DNA of 64,000 nucleotides from Athripsodes cinereus. Taxonomy: Eukaryota > Arthropoda > Insecta > Trichoptera > Leptoceridae. This document shows, piece after piece, positions 13,672 through 24,400 of this stretch (positions are counted from its first letter, which is position 1; each line of letters begins with the position of its first letter). The notes under the pieces are model-generated. The model made no database searches. It was not told the DNA's origin and worked only from the letters and a program-made list of their open reading frames with translations. Where the stretch lies: assembly GCA_947579605.1 (NCBI GenBank), contig OX388319.1:16009447-16073446 (forward strand). The letters are read 5' to 3'. The position numbers were made by a program, and so were the translations under genes.

Positions 13672-13945
13672 CTGTAATAAGAAATGAGAAAAATCTGCGG
13701 AACTGAAGATATCATTCGGTGGAGCAGAAAAAGAAGACGGTTTTTGAGGGACCATGTGGACCGCATGAGTAGTGATAGATTGATTAGCCCACATCGCCGC
13801 GAACGAGACTCCACTAGAACGAAGATTGCTTGGAAGGCCACCTAAAAGATGAAAAGATAGCTGGTTTTCAGCGTCGCAAGAGGAAACAAATTCCGAACAA
13901 ACAGATCAATGATCTACTACAAGCAGAAGAAGAAGAGGTATTCTC
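13672..13945 (+). mobile_element. LINE fragment, post-RT C-terminal region
   Basis: The plus strand encodes RKICGTEDIIRWSRKRRRFL, then RDHVDRMSSDRLI, followed by degenerate WKAT-stop and SASQEE-type sequence, and ends in an AGAAGAAGAAGAGG tail. The WRDHV-RM pattern is that of the region after the reverse transcriptase in RTE-type LINEs. Stops interrupt the frame, so it is a dead truncated copy. Confidence 0.55.
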
Positions 13946-15060
13946 ATGAATAATAATACTAAAAGTCGTAGAAACTGAAGATGAGTTTCAAAGAACAATC
14001 GTAATAAATTTAAGATAGAATTATAAAATAAAGAAATTTCAACAGAATGTTGTTTGCAACAGTACGTATGTATATACAAATATAAATACTGTTGAAATTT
14101 ATATCTATTATTGCTGAGGTTTTCCATAAAGTTTATATTTCAGAAACGACCGGTCATAAATCTGAGTTGTACAGTTCATAAAATACCTATAATAATGTTC
14201 TTGTAAAACAATTAAAAACCACATCTTACTCTCAATAGATAATAAAAACTACACGATAAAATTAAATGTAAAGGGTGCACTGCGGGATATTTATGAGCAA
14301 CGAGAATGTAGCCAATATCAAATTGAAATAAGCGTGGAAAAAAACAGCGTACAAAGTATCTACCTTTTAACATTTCATTTTGAAATTGATTATAATAGCT
14401 TTAGAAAAAGAGAAAACGAAGGTAAACAAAATTTTAATAACATCCATTTTCATTACAAAAAGTACATTTTACTCAATTCATTGACAGAATAGTGTGCGTT
14501 AACTGTGGTACACAATAGCAATAATATATTTGTAAGATATTGTGATAGGGAAAAGGCAAATATTTCTAAACAAATAAAAGGAATAATGATATAATTGAAT
14601 ACGTAATGTGATGTCAGAAGGGGCGGGTAAGTGGACGAAAGGCAAGTAGGTTACCTACAAATTGCTTTTCAATTAATTTATGAACGTCCTATTTTAGGTT
14701 ACAAATAGATACTGTAGGTATTGTATTACAAACCCCGACATTAGGTATAATAATTGTTATACTTCATCATAATAAACCATAATGCCGTGAGAATAATATT
14801 GTCACAGTAAATTTATAATAGCCGCCTGCCAAGAATTTACTAGAGCGAAATAACAAAACAATGATTTGTTATTATGGCATATTAATTGCCTACAAAACAC
14901 AACACAATAATATGTTGTTATTCAAGTTCATTATTATTTTATTATTTGTATTATTACAAGATTTACAAGTTAAAAATGTAGGTGCTATTTTATACCTAAC
15001 AATTCTATCATTATCATGTACATACATACATAGACATTAAAACCGACATAGACTACATAC
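13946..15060. other. AT-rich stretch, no gene seen
   Basis: No feature supported apart from short A/T simple runs. Confidence 0.35.
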
Positions 15061-15069
15061 GATCTCTTG

Positions 15070-15850
15070 GACCGGGAAAGATCGTGGTGCGTGTTATCAG
15101 AGTATGGGGTGGATAATTAGTTGATCTGTGCAATATCTTCATTCTATGTGGGGAGTTCCGCTTGCATGAGGGTGGACAATACCCTTTCGGAATGGTTTAC
15201 CTTCACTAAGGGAGTGAAGCAAGGTTGTGTTATATCGTCATGTCGAATTTGGAAAAAAATGGATGTTGGTGTTGAACTGAATGGAAACTGGGTGAATGCG
15301 TTAATGTATGCAGATGATTTGGTATTAATGGCTGAGAGTGAAAGTGATTTAAAAAAGATTGTGTCGGATGTCTATGATAGTTGTAGTCTAAACGGCATGG
15401 AAATGAATGTTACGAAGACGAAATTGTTGGTGTTTGAAAAAGAGATTGATAGAACGATGTGAGAAATAAAGGTTGAGAATGGATGTTTGGAGCAAGTAAA
15501 CGCATATGTATATTTGGGAAGTTTATTTGCAAAGGATGGATGGTGCGACAAGGATATCGAAAGAAGAAAAGTGGCCGGTGCTAGGATTAACGGTGCACTT
15601 CGACCCATTGTCAGCAATGGCAGTGTGTCGAAAATGACAAAAATGCTGGTGCGCAATATTCTAGTAGCGACACTTATGTATGCAAGCGAAACACGGTTAT
15701 GCTTGAAGAAGGACTAAAGTGAAATAGGAGGTGCGATCACTAAAGAGAATGCGGCTGGAGCAAGTGAATCAAATTCTCGAGGATGCCCATGTATCGGCAA
15801 GCGTGTATCAGAAATTGCATGAATGTGGAAGAAGTGTAAGAAGTAATAAA
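15070..15850 (+). pseudogene. RTE-like LINE reverse transcriptase fragment with one in-frame stop
   Basis: One plus-strand frame carries reverse transcriptase motifs. KGVKQGCVIS near 15212-15241 matches the QGC-containing motif B. ALMYADDLVLMAESE near 15298-15342 is the catalytic YADD box (motif C). This is followed by LNGMEMNVTKTKLLVFE and the thumb/connection-like EQVNAYVYLGSLFAKDG. A single TGA (15460-15462) splits the frame; it reopens at once and runs to 15715. Relative to typical RTE elements, about 20 residues between motif B and the YADD box appear deleted. The segment after 15715 has lost its frame but keeps recognisable C-terminal remnants. N-terminal endonuclease and palm regions are absent. 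It is a dead insertion inside a host intron. Confidence 0.8.
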
Positions 15851-15859
15851 ATATTTTGA

Positions 15860-16455
15860 GAAATTAGGCTTCAAAGTAATATAGAATTTGTTATTTAATA
15901 AAATAGCAAGTACCTACATGAAAACAAATAAATACTGTGAACTGTGAAGTAAACACTGTGTGATCCTGTAAATATTGTAAAAATAAAAACTAAATTAAAA
16001 AAAAAATAAAAAATAAAGAAGACACGGAAGTCAGCATAGGGAATCAAATGTAAATTCTAATGACAGCTAAAGTTTATCAAGATCAAGAAATGACAAAATA
16101 AAACTAAACACGGATAAAAAAAAAACTAATCCAAAGAGATAAGCAAGTGTTCATCGATAAATAATATGTATCTACATCGTGAGAGTAGATTGAATTACAT
16201 TGTGTATTGATTCATTAACAAAATATTCGTTGTAATCGATATCTCCTATACAAAATAATATCTGGTACGGAACAGAACGTAATGTAACCACCGCACTACA
16301 TGAGTGTATAGATGTGAATGGGACGGTGCGGTGAGGACTGGACTGGGGAGTTAACTGAGACTGAGTGAACTGAGGTGATGCCAGGTACCTGCAGTGATTT
16401 GTCTACCGCCTCCTCTAACCCCCTCAACGCGCATCTGGGCAGATTTCAAAAAATT
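15860..16455. other. Mostly AT-rich, with a moderately GC-rich block at 16260-16440
   Basis: The block at 16296-16388 is open on the minus strand after a CTGCAG acceptor-like site, but the polypyrimidine tract is poor and no donor is visible. I do not call an exon. Confidence 0.3.
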
Positions 16456-17286
16456 TGTCTGTGACGAAATGGAAACTCATTTTTTTTATATTTTTATTTA
16501 GTCTTCATTATACGCAAATAAGTTAGAAAAAATACTAATTAAACTGAATCTGTATATTTTATTATGATATTGGCAGGATTTTTACAATTATGAGGAAATT
16601 TATTTTGAGAACTGTTGAAAATTGTTCCGTTTCGTCACAAAGTAAGAATACATATTAAAGATAAAGTACGCTTTCTATATCGAAACAATGAATGGAATGG
16701 GAATCATAATAATAAAAACTTCATAGATTTTAGTTAGAAAATATCGGTTTTATTGAGGGAAATTTTGTTTTTCAACATTAATATTCAGTTTCGTCACTAT
16801 CATGTCTTAAACACTATCTAAAAGTATCTTTATTCCACACATTTGAGAAGAATTCATATAATTTTGACTTAATAAGAAATAATAAGTTTTATTAAAAGAT
16901 AATGATGTATAAATAATTTAGAGCTTTCCTAACATTTAAATAAGTAATGGTAAGAAATGAAGACAGTTGAAACTGGACGGTGACGCTTGTGGAACTCCGC
17001 GTGATTATTAGGAACAACTAAAGCGGGTTACACACTATGTTGTACACTTAAAACTAATAAATTCAAATCTTAAAACTTAAAAGCTAACAACTTATTCTTA
17101 AAATAATATGAAATCATATAATAAAGCTGTATTTTGTTATAGAGTGTTGTTCCTTTACTTTATTTTAAAATTAATCACTTACGGTAAAATAAAAAAATAT
17201 ATAAATGTACAAAAGATAAAAAAAAACTAAATACTATCGAAAACGAGAAAGAAAAATAGAATAATTAATGATGTTGAAACATAAAA

Positions 17287-17571
17287 AACCGACTCAAAAA
17301 TAAAACTATGTATTTTAACAATTATTGCGTAATATTGGGTATTCGTCAATTTGTCGCGCAATTACTTAATACAAATTTCAGACTTATATGGTTTTCTCAT
17401 GGATGTCATTATCATAACTGAACCAAATTGAAATGAGACCAACCGGAAAGTACCAGCTTTCAAATAAAATAAGAATCATCAAAATCGGTTCACCCAGTCG
17501 AAAGTTCTGAGGTAACAAACATAAAAAAATACAGTCGAATTGAGAACCTCCTCCTTTTTTGTAGTCGGTTA
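17287..17571. mobile_element. MITE with ACCGACT termini
   Basis: The left end AAAAAACCGACTCAAAAA is inverted at the right end (TTTTTTGTAGTCGGTTAAAA). The interior has TCGGTTCACCCAGTCGAAAG, then GAGAACCTCCTCC near the right end. From memory, this right end is widespread in moth and butterfly sequences. There is no coding content; the ORF on the minus strand at 17384-17587 is a by-product. It is nested in the flank of the large transposase element. Confidence 0.6.
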
Positions 17572-17719
17572 AAAAACAAAATTTCACCGATGTTTAATAG
17601 ATACCTATGTAAGTACAAAAGAAAAATATTCAATTAACAAATTCAAAATGTTCACATGTTCACGGGTATCAATGTCCAAATACAACAACATTGTCCAATA
17701 ATAATGCACAGGGAAACCC

Positions 17720-17965
17720 ACGAAATAAAATTGTTCAGTTATAAAACTGAAAAAAAAAACATCAAAACGTTTGATATGATTTTCGCAAATGTCAAATCAC
17801 TTATTACCAAGAAATAAAATAGTTCAATTATAGAACACAAGAAAAACATCAAAACAATTAGTTAATATAATTTTCACAAATGGCAAATCACATAAAACCA
17901 AGAAATAAAATTGTTCAATTGCAGAACACAAGATAAATATCAAAACGTTTAATACAACGATGAAC
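17720..17965. repeat. Imperfect ~90-bp tandem repeat, three units
   Basis: GAAATAAAATNGTTCA recurs at about 17722, 17811 and 17902 (spacing 89 and 91 bp). Each copy is followed by an ACATCAAAAC-like segment and TTTTCRCAAATGNCAAATCA. The array lies just downstream of the stop codon of the transposase-like ORF, so it may be part of its 3' untranslated or subterminal region. Confidence 0.75.
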
Positions 17966-18002
17966 CACGAAATTAAAACACAAGAAAAACTATTTCAACA
18001 AA

Positions 18003-20996
18003 CTATACCCCATAACAGGTTAAGCATATGTAATCAAATTCAGTTTGTCCATCACAACATATCATACATATCAATTGTTTACATGCAATGCATTTTATCA
18101 TAGAAGTATGTAAAGGAAAGTGTTTCTTGCATCGGTGACATTGTATCTGACGGATAACTGTCGTTCTTATAGATTTATTTTCTTTGGATTTACAAATTTT
18201 TGAGTTTACTCTTTGCTTAGATTCTAATAGTAGAAAGCTATCGTATTTATTCTTCAATAGACATCTATGTTTATCAGCTAGTGTATTATGCTTTGTATCT
18301 GATAATTTTCTTTTTGATGAAATTGGCAAATCACTTTTTGATGAAGATGGCAAAACACATTTTGTTGAAGTTGGCAAATCACATTTTAAATTGGATGTAA
18401 CTTCATTACCAGTGTTTTTTTGTTGTTGTTTGATATAACTTTGACAGAAAATATCATTGCCCATAGGCTGAATGTCAATGAAGGCATCAGACTCTCGAGG
18501 AAAAAGTATTTGGTTGTTATCAATAATTTCATCTGAGATACTGACTTTTTCAATTGCTTGAACATTGTTGTCCTCGCTAATTTCATTCTGCTCTTGACCA
18601 AGTAAAATCAAAATGTCCTTAACTGTCTCAATATTGAAATCTCCGCATGTTAAATAATCAATGTTGTCACTTAAATTTTCATTTGTTCTCTCACCTCTCA
18701 TTAATGCACTGTCATCGCCTTTAACAAATGTTTCGTTTGCCCTCTCACCTTTCAATAATTCACCATCATCGCCATTAAAATACATCTCATTTGATCTCTC
18801 ATCTCTTATTATTGTACTGTCATCGCCTTTTACGCACTTTTCATTTGTTCTCTTATCATTCATTATTTTATTATCACCTTTGACACGCCTTTTATTTACT
18901 CTCTCATCACTCCTTATTTCACTTTGGTCGCAACATTCATTATCCCTCTCATCTCTCATTATTTCATCTATGACACACCCTTCATTTCTCGCTTCTTCAA
19001 TTTGCTCATTCCGGATAGTCTGATTTGTAACGAAAGTATGTGTCTTAGGACTATTACAATTGCACAAACCTCTCTGTTCTCCACAAAAACAACTGATTGT
19101 CCTGTATTTAATTTGGTTTGCCCGATTCGATATAACTTGATGTAATGCAAGAGTCCCAGGAACAGTTAATAAGTTATTTGGGATCAGTTTGCCTATGTTT
19201 TCAATATCGCTGTCTCTAATATGAAAACATTTAACTGACTTCATACTTTCCTGCACAATTTTACAGGCATCCGTGGCGTTTGTGACATCTGACTGACCGT
19301 AAGCTACTTTTCTGTCTAACTGCCTTTTTACTGAACCTCCAATGCCATCTGCTACACTTTTCCCGTGGCCGCTTTCAGAAAAAGACCAAGTTGTATAAGA
19401 TAATTTCAATTTTGTCGTAAACAAATTCAGGAGATAAAAGTTTTTTTTTTGGCGATATTGGCTGCTTGGCCCATCGGAAAAAAAGTGTATGACACGAACA
19501 TTTGGATTTTTTTCTTTAGAAAATTTTATGATTGGGATGAGATGTGCCCAGATAGCCCGAGGTTCATGGCAGTTATTATCTGCTATACTCACGAAAGACT
19601 GAAAGTGATCTTTGAAATAAATTACTCCAGTATGTAATGTTATAGCATTTTTTGAGGCTCCGAAGTGTGTTGATTGTATTTCTTGCGCGTATTTACAGTC
19701 GTAATTTTCTGAAAAGTCGCAAATTATTATAATTTCGTCATTTTTTATGTTGTTGATGCACTTTTGGTATTGCCGTTGCTGCTCTTTCCAGTTATAAAAA
19801 TGCGTCTTAAACAACAATAATGCGTTTTCGAATTCCTGTGCTAATTGTCGTACCGTCCCATGCGTCACTTGTTTGGTGGTTTTCTTAGTGACCATTTTCA
19901 TACCAGCTTTTTCATACTCATGGTTAATTCTCGTCCATTTGTACCATGATATATCACTGCTGAGTTTTTCTTGGTTATATTCAATATGTAGATGTTTGCA
20001 CTTGACGCACTCGTTATGCATGCACTGGTATGATTTTGTGTCACAAGAAATTGTTGTTATTAATTCTTCTGTGTTCTTGTAAGGTATGATTCCTCTTGTT
20101 TTAAGAGCAGCAAATTGAAAATTTATGTTACTGTGCTTAATGCACATGCAAGTGTCTCTACTTTTTACTTTAGGTGAAATTACGTAAAAAGGTTTGTAAC
20201 GAAAAAAAGTAGAAAATTTGCATTTTCCTCCCTCTTTCCTATAAATTTTGTACAAATTAAACAGTGTGTCGACCGTATATCTTATCTGCATTTTTTTTTT
20301 CTGTTTTGTTTTGCATTCTCGTCGTCCCGCGGTGCATCTACTTATGTCGTCTCTTATAAAAAAGCGTTCTATTTCTTTATTTGTTTTCTTTTCACGTCTT
20401 TCTTTGTTCGCAAATCTTACATTGCCTTTCAATCCAATAACTGCACCAGCAGTTGTTCTATTTTCTTGATTTAAAACCGCTTTTTTTAAAAAGCGTTTTT
20501 CTGCATTTGTTTTGCAATCATTATACGTTTTTCTCATTGAACTTTCCATTACTTCATTGCGCATTTTCAGTTTATCATTTTCAATTTTTAGCCGTAAGAA
20601 TTCTTCTTTATGCCTTTTTTGAGCATGGTACAGCTTCTTTCTAATACAATCTATTTTTAATTTTAATATTTTTATGTTTTTTAAAGCTTGATTGTACATA
20701 TTGCAAACTTTTCTATATTTTAGTTTCATGGAGTGACTTATTGGTTGCGAAGATTTTGGCATTTCTTTGGTCTGTGATTTTGGTTGAGTTTTTTTCTTTA
20801 TGTTTAGCTTTTTTTTCTGCTCCCTCCACAACTTCCTTTTTTTGGCTTTTTCATCTTCAGATAAATCGGAAATCTTTTTCTGCTTTCTTTTCAGCCTGTC
20901 TAACTGTTTAAGTCTCTGTAATTCGTGCTTTTCTGGATTGTCTTTTTTCAGTTTCTCCCTGTATCTTTTGGCACGTTCGGCTGCCGTGAGAGCCAT
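18003..20996 (-). CDS. Intact 997-residue transposase-like protein (DDE/D-type, unplaced superfamily)
   Basis: A single uninterrupted, intronless ORF, by far the longest in the window. Domains in order: a very basic N-terminus (residues 1-75, starting MALTAAERAKRYREKLKK); a basic, Leu-rich, probably coiled segment (about 90-155); a central domain with Cys/His pairs (about 283-335); a catalytic-looking core (about 420-565); an acidic repeat region (about 680-775, near-copies of a 22-24-residue unit with RDER-NE and VKGDDS); a short triplicated 10-residue unit (about 870-897); and a C-terminal eight-cysteine domain (953-994: CHRC, CIAC, CMICC, CLTC). The core motifs are ICDFSENY (D427), FSDGPSSQY (D508) and HGKSVADGIGG (D550), which look like the acidic positions of an RNase H-like transposase fold. 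I recall this motif set from uncharacterised multi-copy animal proteins; the transposase role is inferred and I cannot name the superfamily. The start is the first Met, in a good context. A domesticated host gene is the alternative. Confidence 0.7.
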   Translation of the reverse strand: MALTAAERAKRYREKLKKDNPEKHELQRLKQLDRLKRKQKKISDLSEDEKAKKRKLWREQKKKLNIKKKTQPKSQTKEMPKSSQPISHSMKLKYRKVCNMYNQALKNIKILKLKIDCIRKKLYHAQKRHKEEFLRLKIENDKLKMRNEVMESSMRKTYNDCKTNAEKRFLKKAVLNQENRTTAGAVIGLKGNVRFANKERREKKTNKEIERFFIRDDISRCTAGRRECKTKQKKKMQIRYTVDTLFNLYKIYRKEGGKCKFSTFFRYKPFYVISPKVKSRDTCMCIKHSNINFQFAALKTRGIIPYKNTEELITTISCDTKSYQCMHNECVKCKHLHIEYNQEKLSSDISWYKWTRINHEYEKAGMKMVTKKTTKQVTHGTVRQLAQEFENALLLFKTHFYNWKEQQRQYQKCINNIKNDEIIIICDFSENYDCKYAQEIQSTHFGASKNAITLHTGVIYFKDHFQSFVSIADNNCHEPRAIWAHLIPIIKFSKEKNPNVRVIHFFSDGPSSQYRQKKNFYLLNLFTTKLKLSYTTWSFSESGHGKSVADGIGGSVKRQLDRKVAYGQSDVTNATDACKIVQESMKSVKCFHIRDSDIENIGKLIPNNLLTVPGTLALHQVISNRANQIKYRTISCFCGEQRGLCNCNSPKTHTFVTNQTIRNEQIEEARNEGCVIDEIMRDERDNECCDQSEIRSDERVNKRRVKGDNKIMNDKRTNEKCVKGDDSTIIRDERSNEMYFNGDDGELLKGERANETFVKGDDSALMRGERTNENLSDNIDYLTCGDFNIETVKDILILLGQEQNEISEDNNVQAIEKVSISDEIIDNNQILFPRESDAFIDIQPMGNDIFCQSYIKQQQKNTGNEVTSNLKCDLPTSTKCVLPSSSKSDLPISSKRKLSDTKHNTLADKHRCLLKNKYDSFLLLESKQRVNSKICKSKENKSIRTTVIRQIQCHRCKKHFPLHTSMIKCIACKQLICMICCDGQTEFDYICLTCYGV

Positions 20997-21173
20997 AACT
21001 GCAAAGAAACACTACTATTTAGAAAACAAACACCTCTTGCAACAAAACTTTTATCATCCTGAACGATAAAAATGTCCACATAAAGTCTTTTACAACTTTT
21101 TTTAAACAACATTTTAAGTTTTTTTTTTTTTTTTCAATATTTTTTACTGTCACTTCGTGATAGAACTCCATAA

Positions 21174-21272
21174 TCAATAAAGAATTATGATAAAAATATA
21201 TAGTATTAAGTTCTATTATTATTTAAATAATAGAACTTAATACTATATATTTTTATCATAATTCTTTATTGA
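21174..21272. repeat. 99-bp near-perfect palindrome
   Basis: Reading inward from TCAATAAAGAATTATGAT on the left and from its complement on the right, the arms match almost base for base. A 3-base asymmetry lies next to an ATTATTTAAATAAT centre. It lies 178 bp upstream of the start codon of the 997-residue ORF, so it could act on its promoter or be a nested foldback. Confidence 0.9.
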
Positions 21273-21459
21273 ACATTTTTAGTGTTTTTTTTTTTTTAAT
21301 TCTGTTGAATGACAATGAATGAATTTAGTTTTAAGTTTTCTAATATATTGCCCTTTAAATACTTTCATCAATTTTTGGGTATAAAATTAATTAATCACAC
21401 TAAACTATTCAACTTAATCTGTGTAAGTTTAGCTTAATAATTCCATTTCGTCACGAATA

Positions 21460-24400
21460 TGTTCCGCTAATATATCACGGGATGCCTACGTGACGCAATG
21501 GATGTGACTATTCACTGTCTCGATATAATAAAAACATTAATTAAAGCATTTAAAACAAAAAAACTGAAGAAACTAAACTTTACTTACGTTATTTAATAGT
21601 TTATTTATAAATCTGAAATATCAAAACAGTAAAACAAACTCTTCTTACCTCAAAATATGCTGTGACTATATAGGAACAAAATTTTTAACCAACAATGCTG
21701 ACAACTCTTTTGTCACGATTTTCTGTTGAACTGAATGAATAAACAACAAAATAGCGACCGCCATAGACAAAAAATGTTTCCATACTAAAAAAAATAACTT
21801 TATATTAGCAGATTTTACTTTCGGAACCTGCACAATCTCCGTGACTATATAGGAATTTCCACTACACTTGGTTTTCGTGGATGAGAAGAAAACAGTATAT
21901 TTTATATTTTATCGTATAAATACTATAGATTTCTTGAATGACATGTATCAATTAATTTAAGCTCTTTTTTTTGGTGTATAATACGTTTCATAATTAGTAG
22001 AAATTATTGTACTATAATGTTTTGAAGTTTGCGAAGTGTGGTTGGAAAGAGACATTTTAGGGTTCAATTTGCTCTTATTTTAGTTGGATTTTATAGATTA
22101 TGATAGATTTGGATGATATTTTTAATATAATAAATAGTTTAAGTACTGTTTTCCATGTAATGAGGCCACAAAGTGCGAAAAAGTTAAAATTCATGAATAT
22201 TATGGTAATGTACATTATTGGACAGTGCAATTTACCTAGGGACAAATTTTTTGAAATCTGCCCATCTAATCCCACAATCTATCTCTCATGCTTCTTTGTA
22301 TTTATGTATTAATACAAAGTTTATACAACTCTTGAACATATAACACAACGCATCCGTTTTAGAAATACCGCGCGATCTCGGATATTTTGTAGCATTTTTA
22401 TCTTTATGCACTAGTGTAGGTATGAGGGAATATTTTTTTGAAGGATTACGAAGGTTAATAACGCCTGGACAGTTTGCATAAATTAAGAACTCACTGGAAT
22501 AAAACATAACATCTACATACACCGTGAAGTTATGAGTATATACCTACACATTTCCTTTTATCTACATTTATTGTTAGTGTAATATGCATGATCGTTCTCA
22601 ACGGTTGTCGAGTCATCTACTAAATTAAATTTATATTGAAATTACGATGTTAATGTGTTTTTATTAATAGTCATTTTACCATGATAAATCGCTGTGAGTA
22701 TCGAGGAAAAAACGTATACAAAAATGTGAGTTGAATGATACCGTATCGTCGAATCATATGATACAAAAACCTGCTTACAAGAATTTGGATGTATCCGTAA
22801 GTAACCAATGAGAAATGGACGCAATTAAAAAAACTAGCAATGACCAATTTTAATAATCAATACAATCACAAACATTTTGACATCCAACGCACAAAGTAAA
22901 TATCAAGAAGTTTAAACTTTCCCCGTAGCAAAATAAATAATAATGACATTACATTAGCATAGGTGGCATTCCTAATTGTACAAAATTTTAACATTACATA
23001 TAGAAGTAATCGTTTCAAATCACATGTCTTAAAACTGATTTACAGAAAAAAACATGATGCCAATTAAATATCAAAATAAATTTTCTATCAATAGGCAATA
23101 TTTATCAAAAAATGTGGACGGGGTAGAAAATATTAAAATAGTTGTATATCGTTTAGCAAAACCAAACATTAAAGGAATCACGTAGCACACACAATAAATA
23201 AAATAACTTTCCAAGTACCTAACGAAGTTATCAACCGAGTAGGTATCTATTACAAAGAAAATAATAAAGTGGCCGAAAAAGAAATGTTGAAATGCTGAAT
23301 AATATTTATGTAGATATGTATAATTCAGAATAGCAGAAGTAGTAGGTAGCAGTAGTGGCAGGGAGTCGAGCGGTACAAAGTACTTACTTAAATTCCAGCT
23401 TAACGACGGATTAAACACCATGTTTTACCAAGTAGGTACGTATTATATAGGTACGGAGTGCGCCTGTACGGTACGACTGTGTCATGAGCTAATTAAATGG
23501 GTTAATCCGTAAAACGAACACCGAATAATGTATTGTAACACGGTTCTCAACAAAGACAATGAAATTATTGTATTGTTTACGTGGATGGTGTGACACTATT
23601 CTCGTTCTCTCACTCTCTATATCTCTTCCCATCTCTATTACACATTTGTTTACATAATAATTATTATTTTATTACAAATGATCGTTTACTTTCATCTATC
23701 TCCCAATCACAAAGAGCTGTTTTGACAAATTAATTTGGAGTTTCGTTTTTGTTGACTTCCAAATTATTTAGTTGTGTGAGAATATTTCAATATAATTACA
23801 AACCACTATCGAACAAGAAAAATGAAAAGAAAACATTGTTTTAAGAAAGCAATATAATTATCGATGTTTACCTGCAAATTTTTAAATTCAATATGAAACC
23901 AAGCTAAATAAAAAAATAATATTTACACAAAACGACAAGGATAAATTATTTTACCATATAAATTTCCAGATGGCAATTTTAGTAATTGAAAAAAAACATC
24001 CCGTCGGACTGTTTTCCCTTAAAAATATACTTAATTGACATATAGAAAAATAATTTAATACCACATCAGAAACATAATCATAGATCCGAACCGAATAGGA
24101 GTTTTGTTGTTAGGCGCTAAAAATACATGTCAATCGACAACAGTTATAGAGCCTGTTATAAATAGTAGTTGAGTACAATGGCAGTATGTAATGAAATACG
24201 AAGGATTGAAACCACTGCACGCAATAACATTGTATTATGGGATGGAAATATCGGAAGTATTATATTATGCTGCAATGGCCAATACTCCGGGACTGTGGTC
24301 GTGACAAAATAATTTCTAACATGGCATCGTATTCAACATTACGACGAATAATGGCATAACCACAAAATTGAAAGCTAAATGAATTACCTACTTTACTACA

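Larger units (their letters stand above)
16461..21454 (-). mobile_element. Putative autonomous DNA transposon (tentative limits)
   Basis: The region holds the 997-codon transposase-like ORF. It is bracketed by inverted copies of GTGACGAAATGGAA: at 16461 on the plus strand, and complementary at 21441-21454. Further copies of TTTCGTCAC lie inside the left end (16630, 16789), as expected for subterminal transposase-binding repeats. A 99-bp hairpin (21174-21272) lies between the ORF start and the right end. A second pair of similar sites (GTGACTATATAGGAA near 21662 and 21833) lies further right, so the true right end may be outside the given limit. I found no convincing target-site duplication at the given limits, so the boundaries are a hypothesis. 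Confidence 0.4.

Noticed and set aside
16296..16388. Possible minus-strand exon VPGITSVHSVSVNSPVQSSP after a CTGCAG acceptor
   Set aside because: Poor polypyrimidine tract, no donor, and it borders a transposon end; evidence too thin for a call.
18184..21069. Several plus-strand ORFs of 60-120 codons opposite the 997-codon ORF
   Set aside because: They are antisense shadows; their composition is the complement of Lys/Glu-rich coding sequence.
16461..21454. Exact boundaries and target duplication for the large transposon
   Set aside because: Flanks TCT and GAAT do not match, and similar motifs occur further out, so I keep the limits tentative.
22100..22312. 70-codon ORF MIDLDDIFNIINSL...
   Set aside because: No recognised domain; AT-rich chance frame is as likely.
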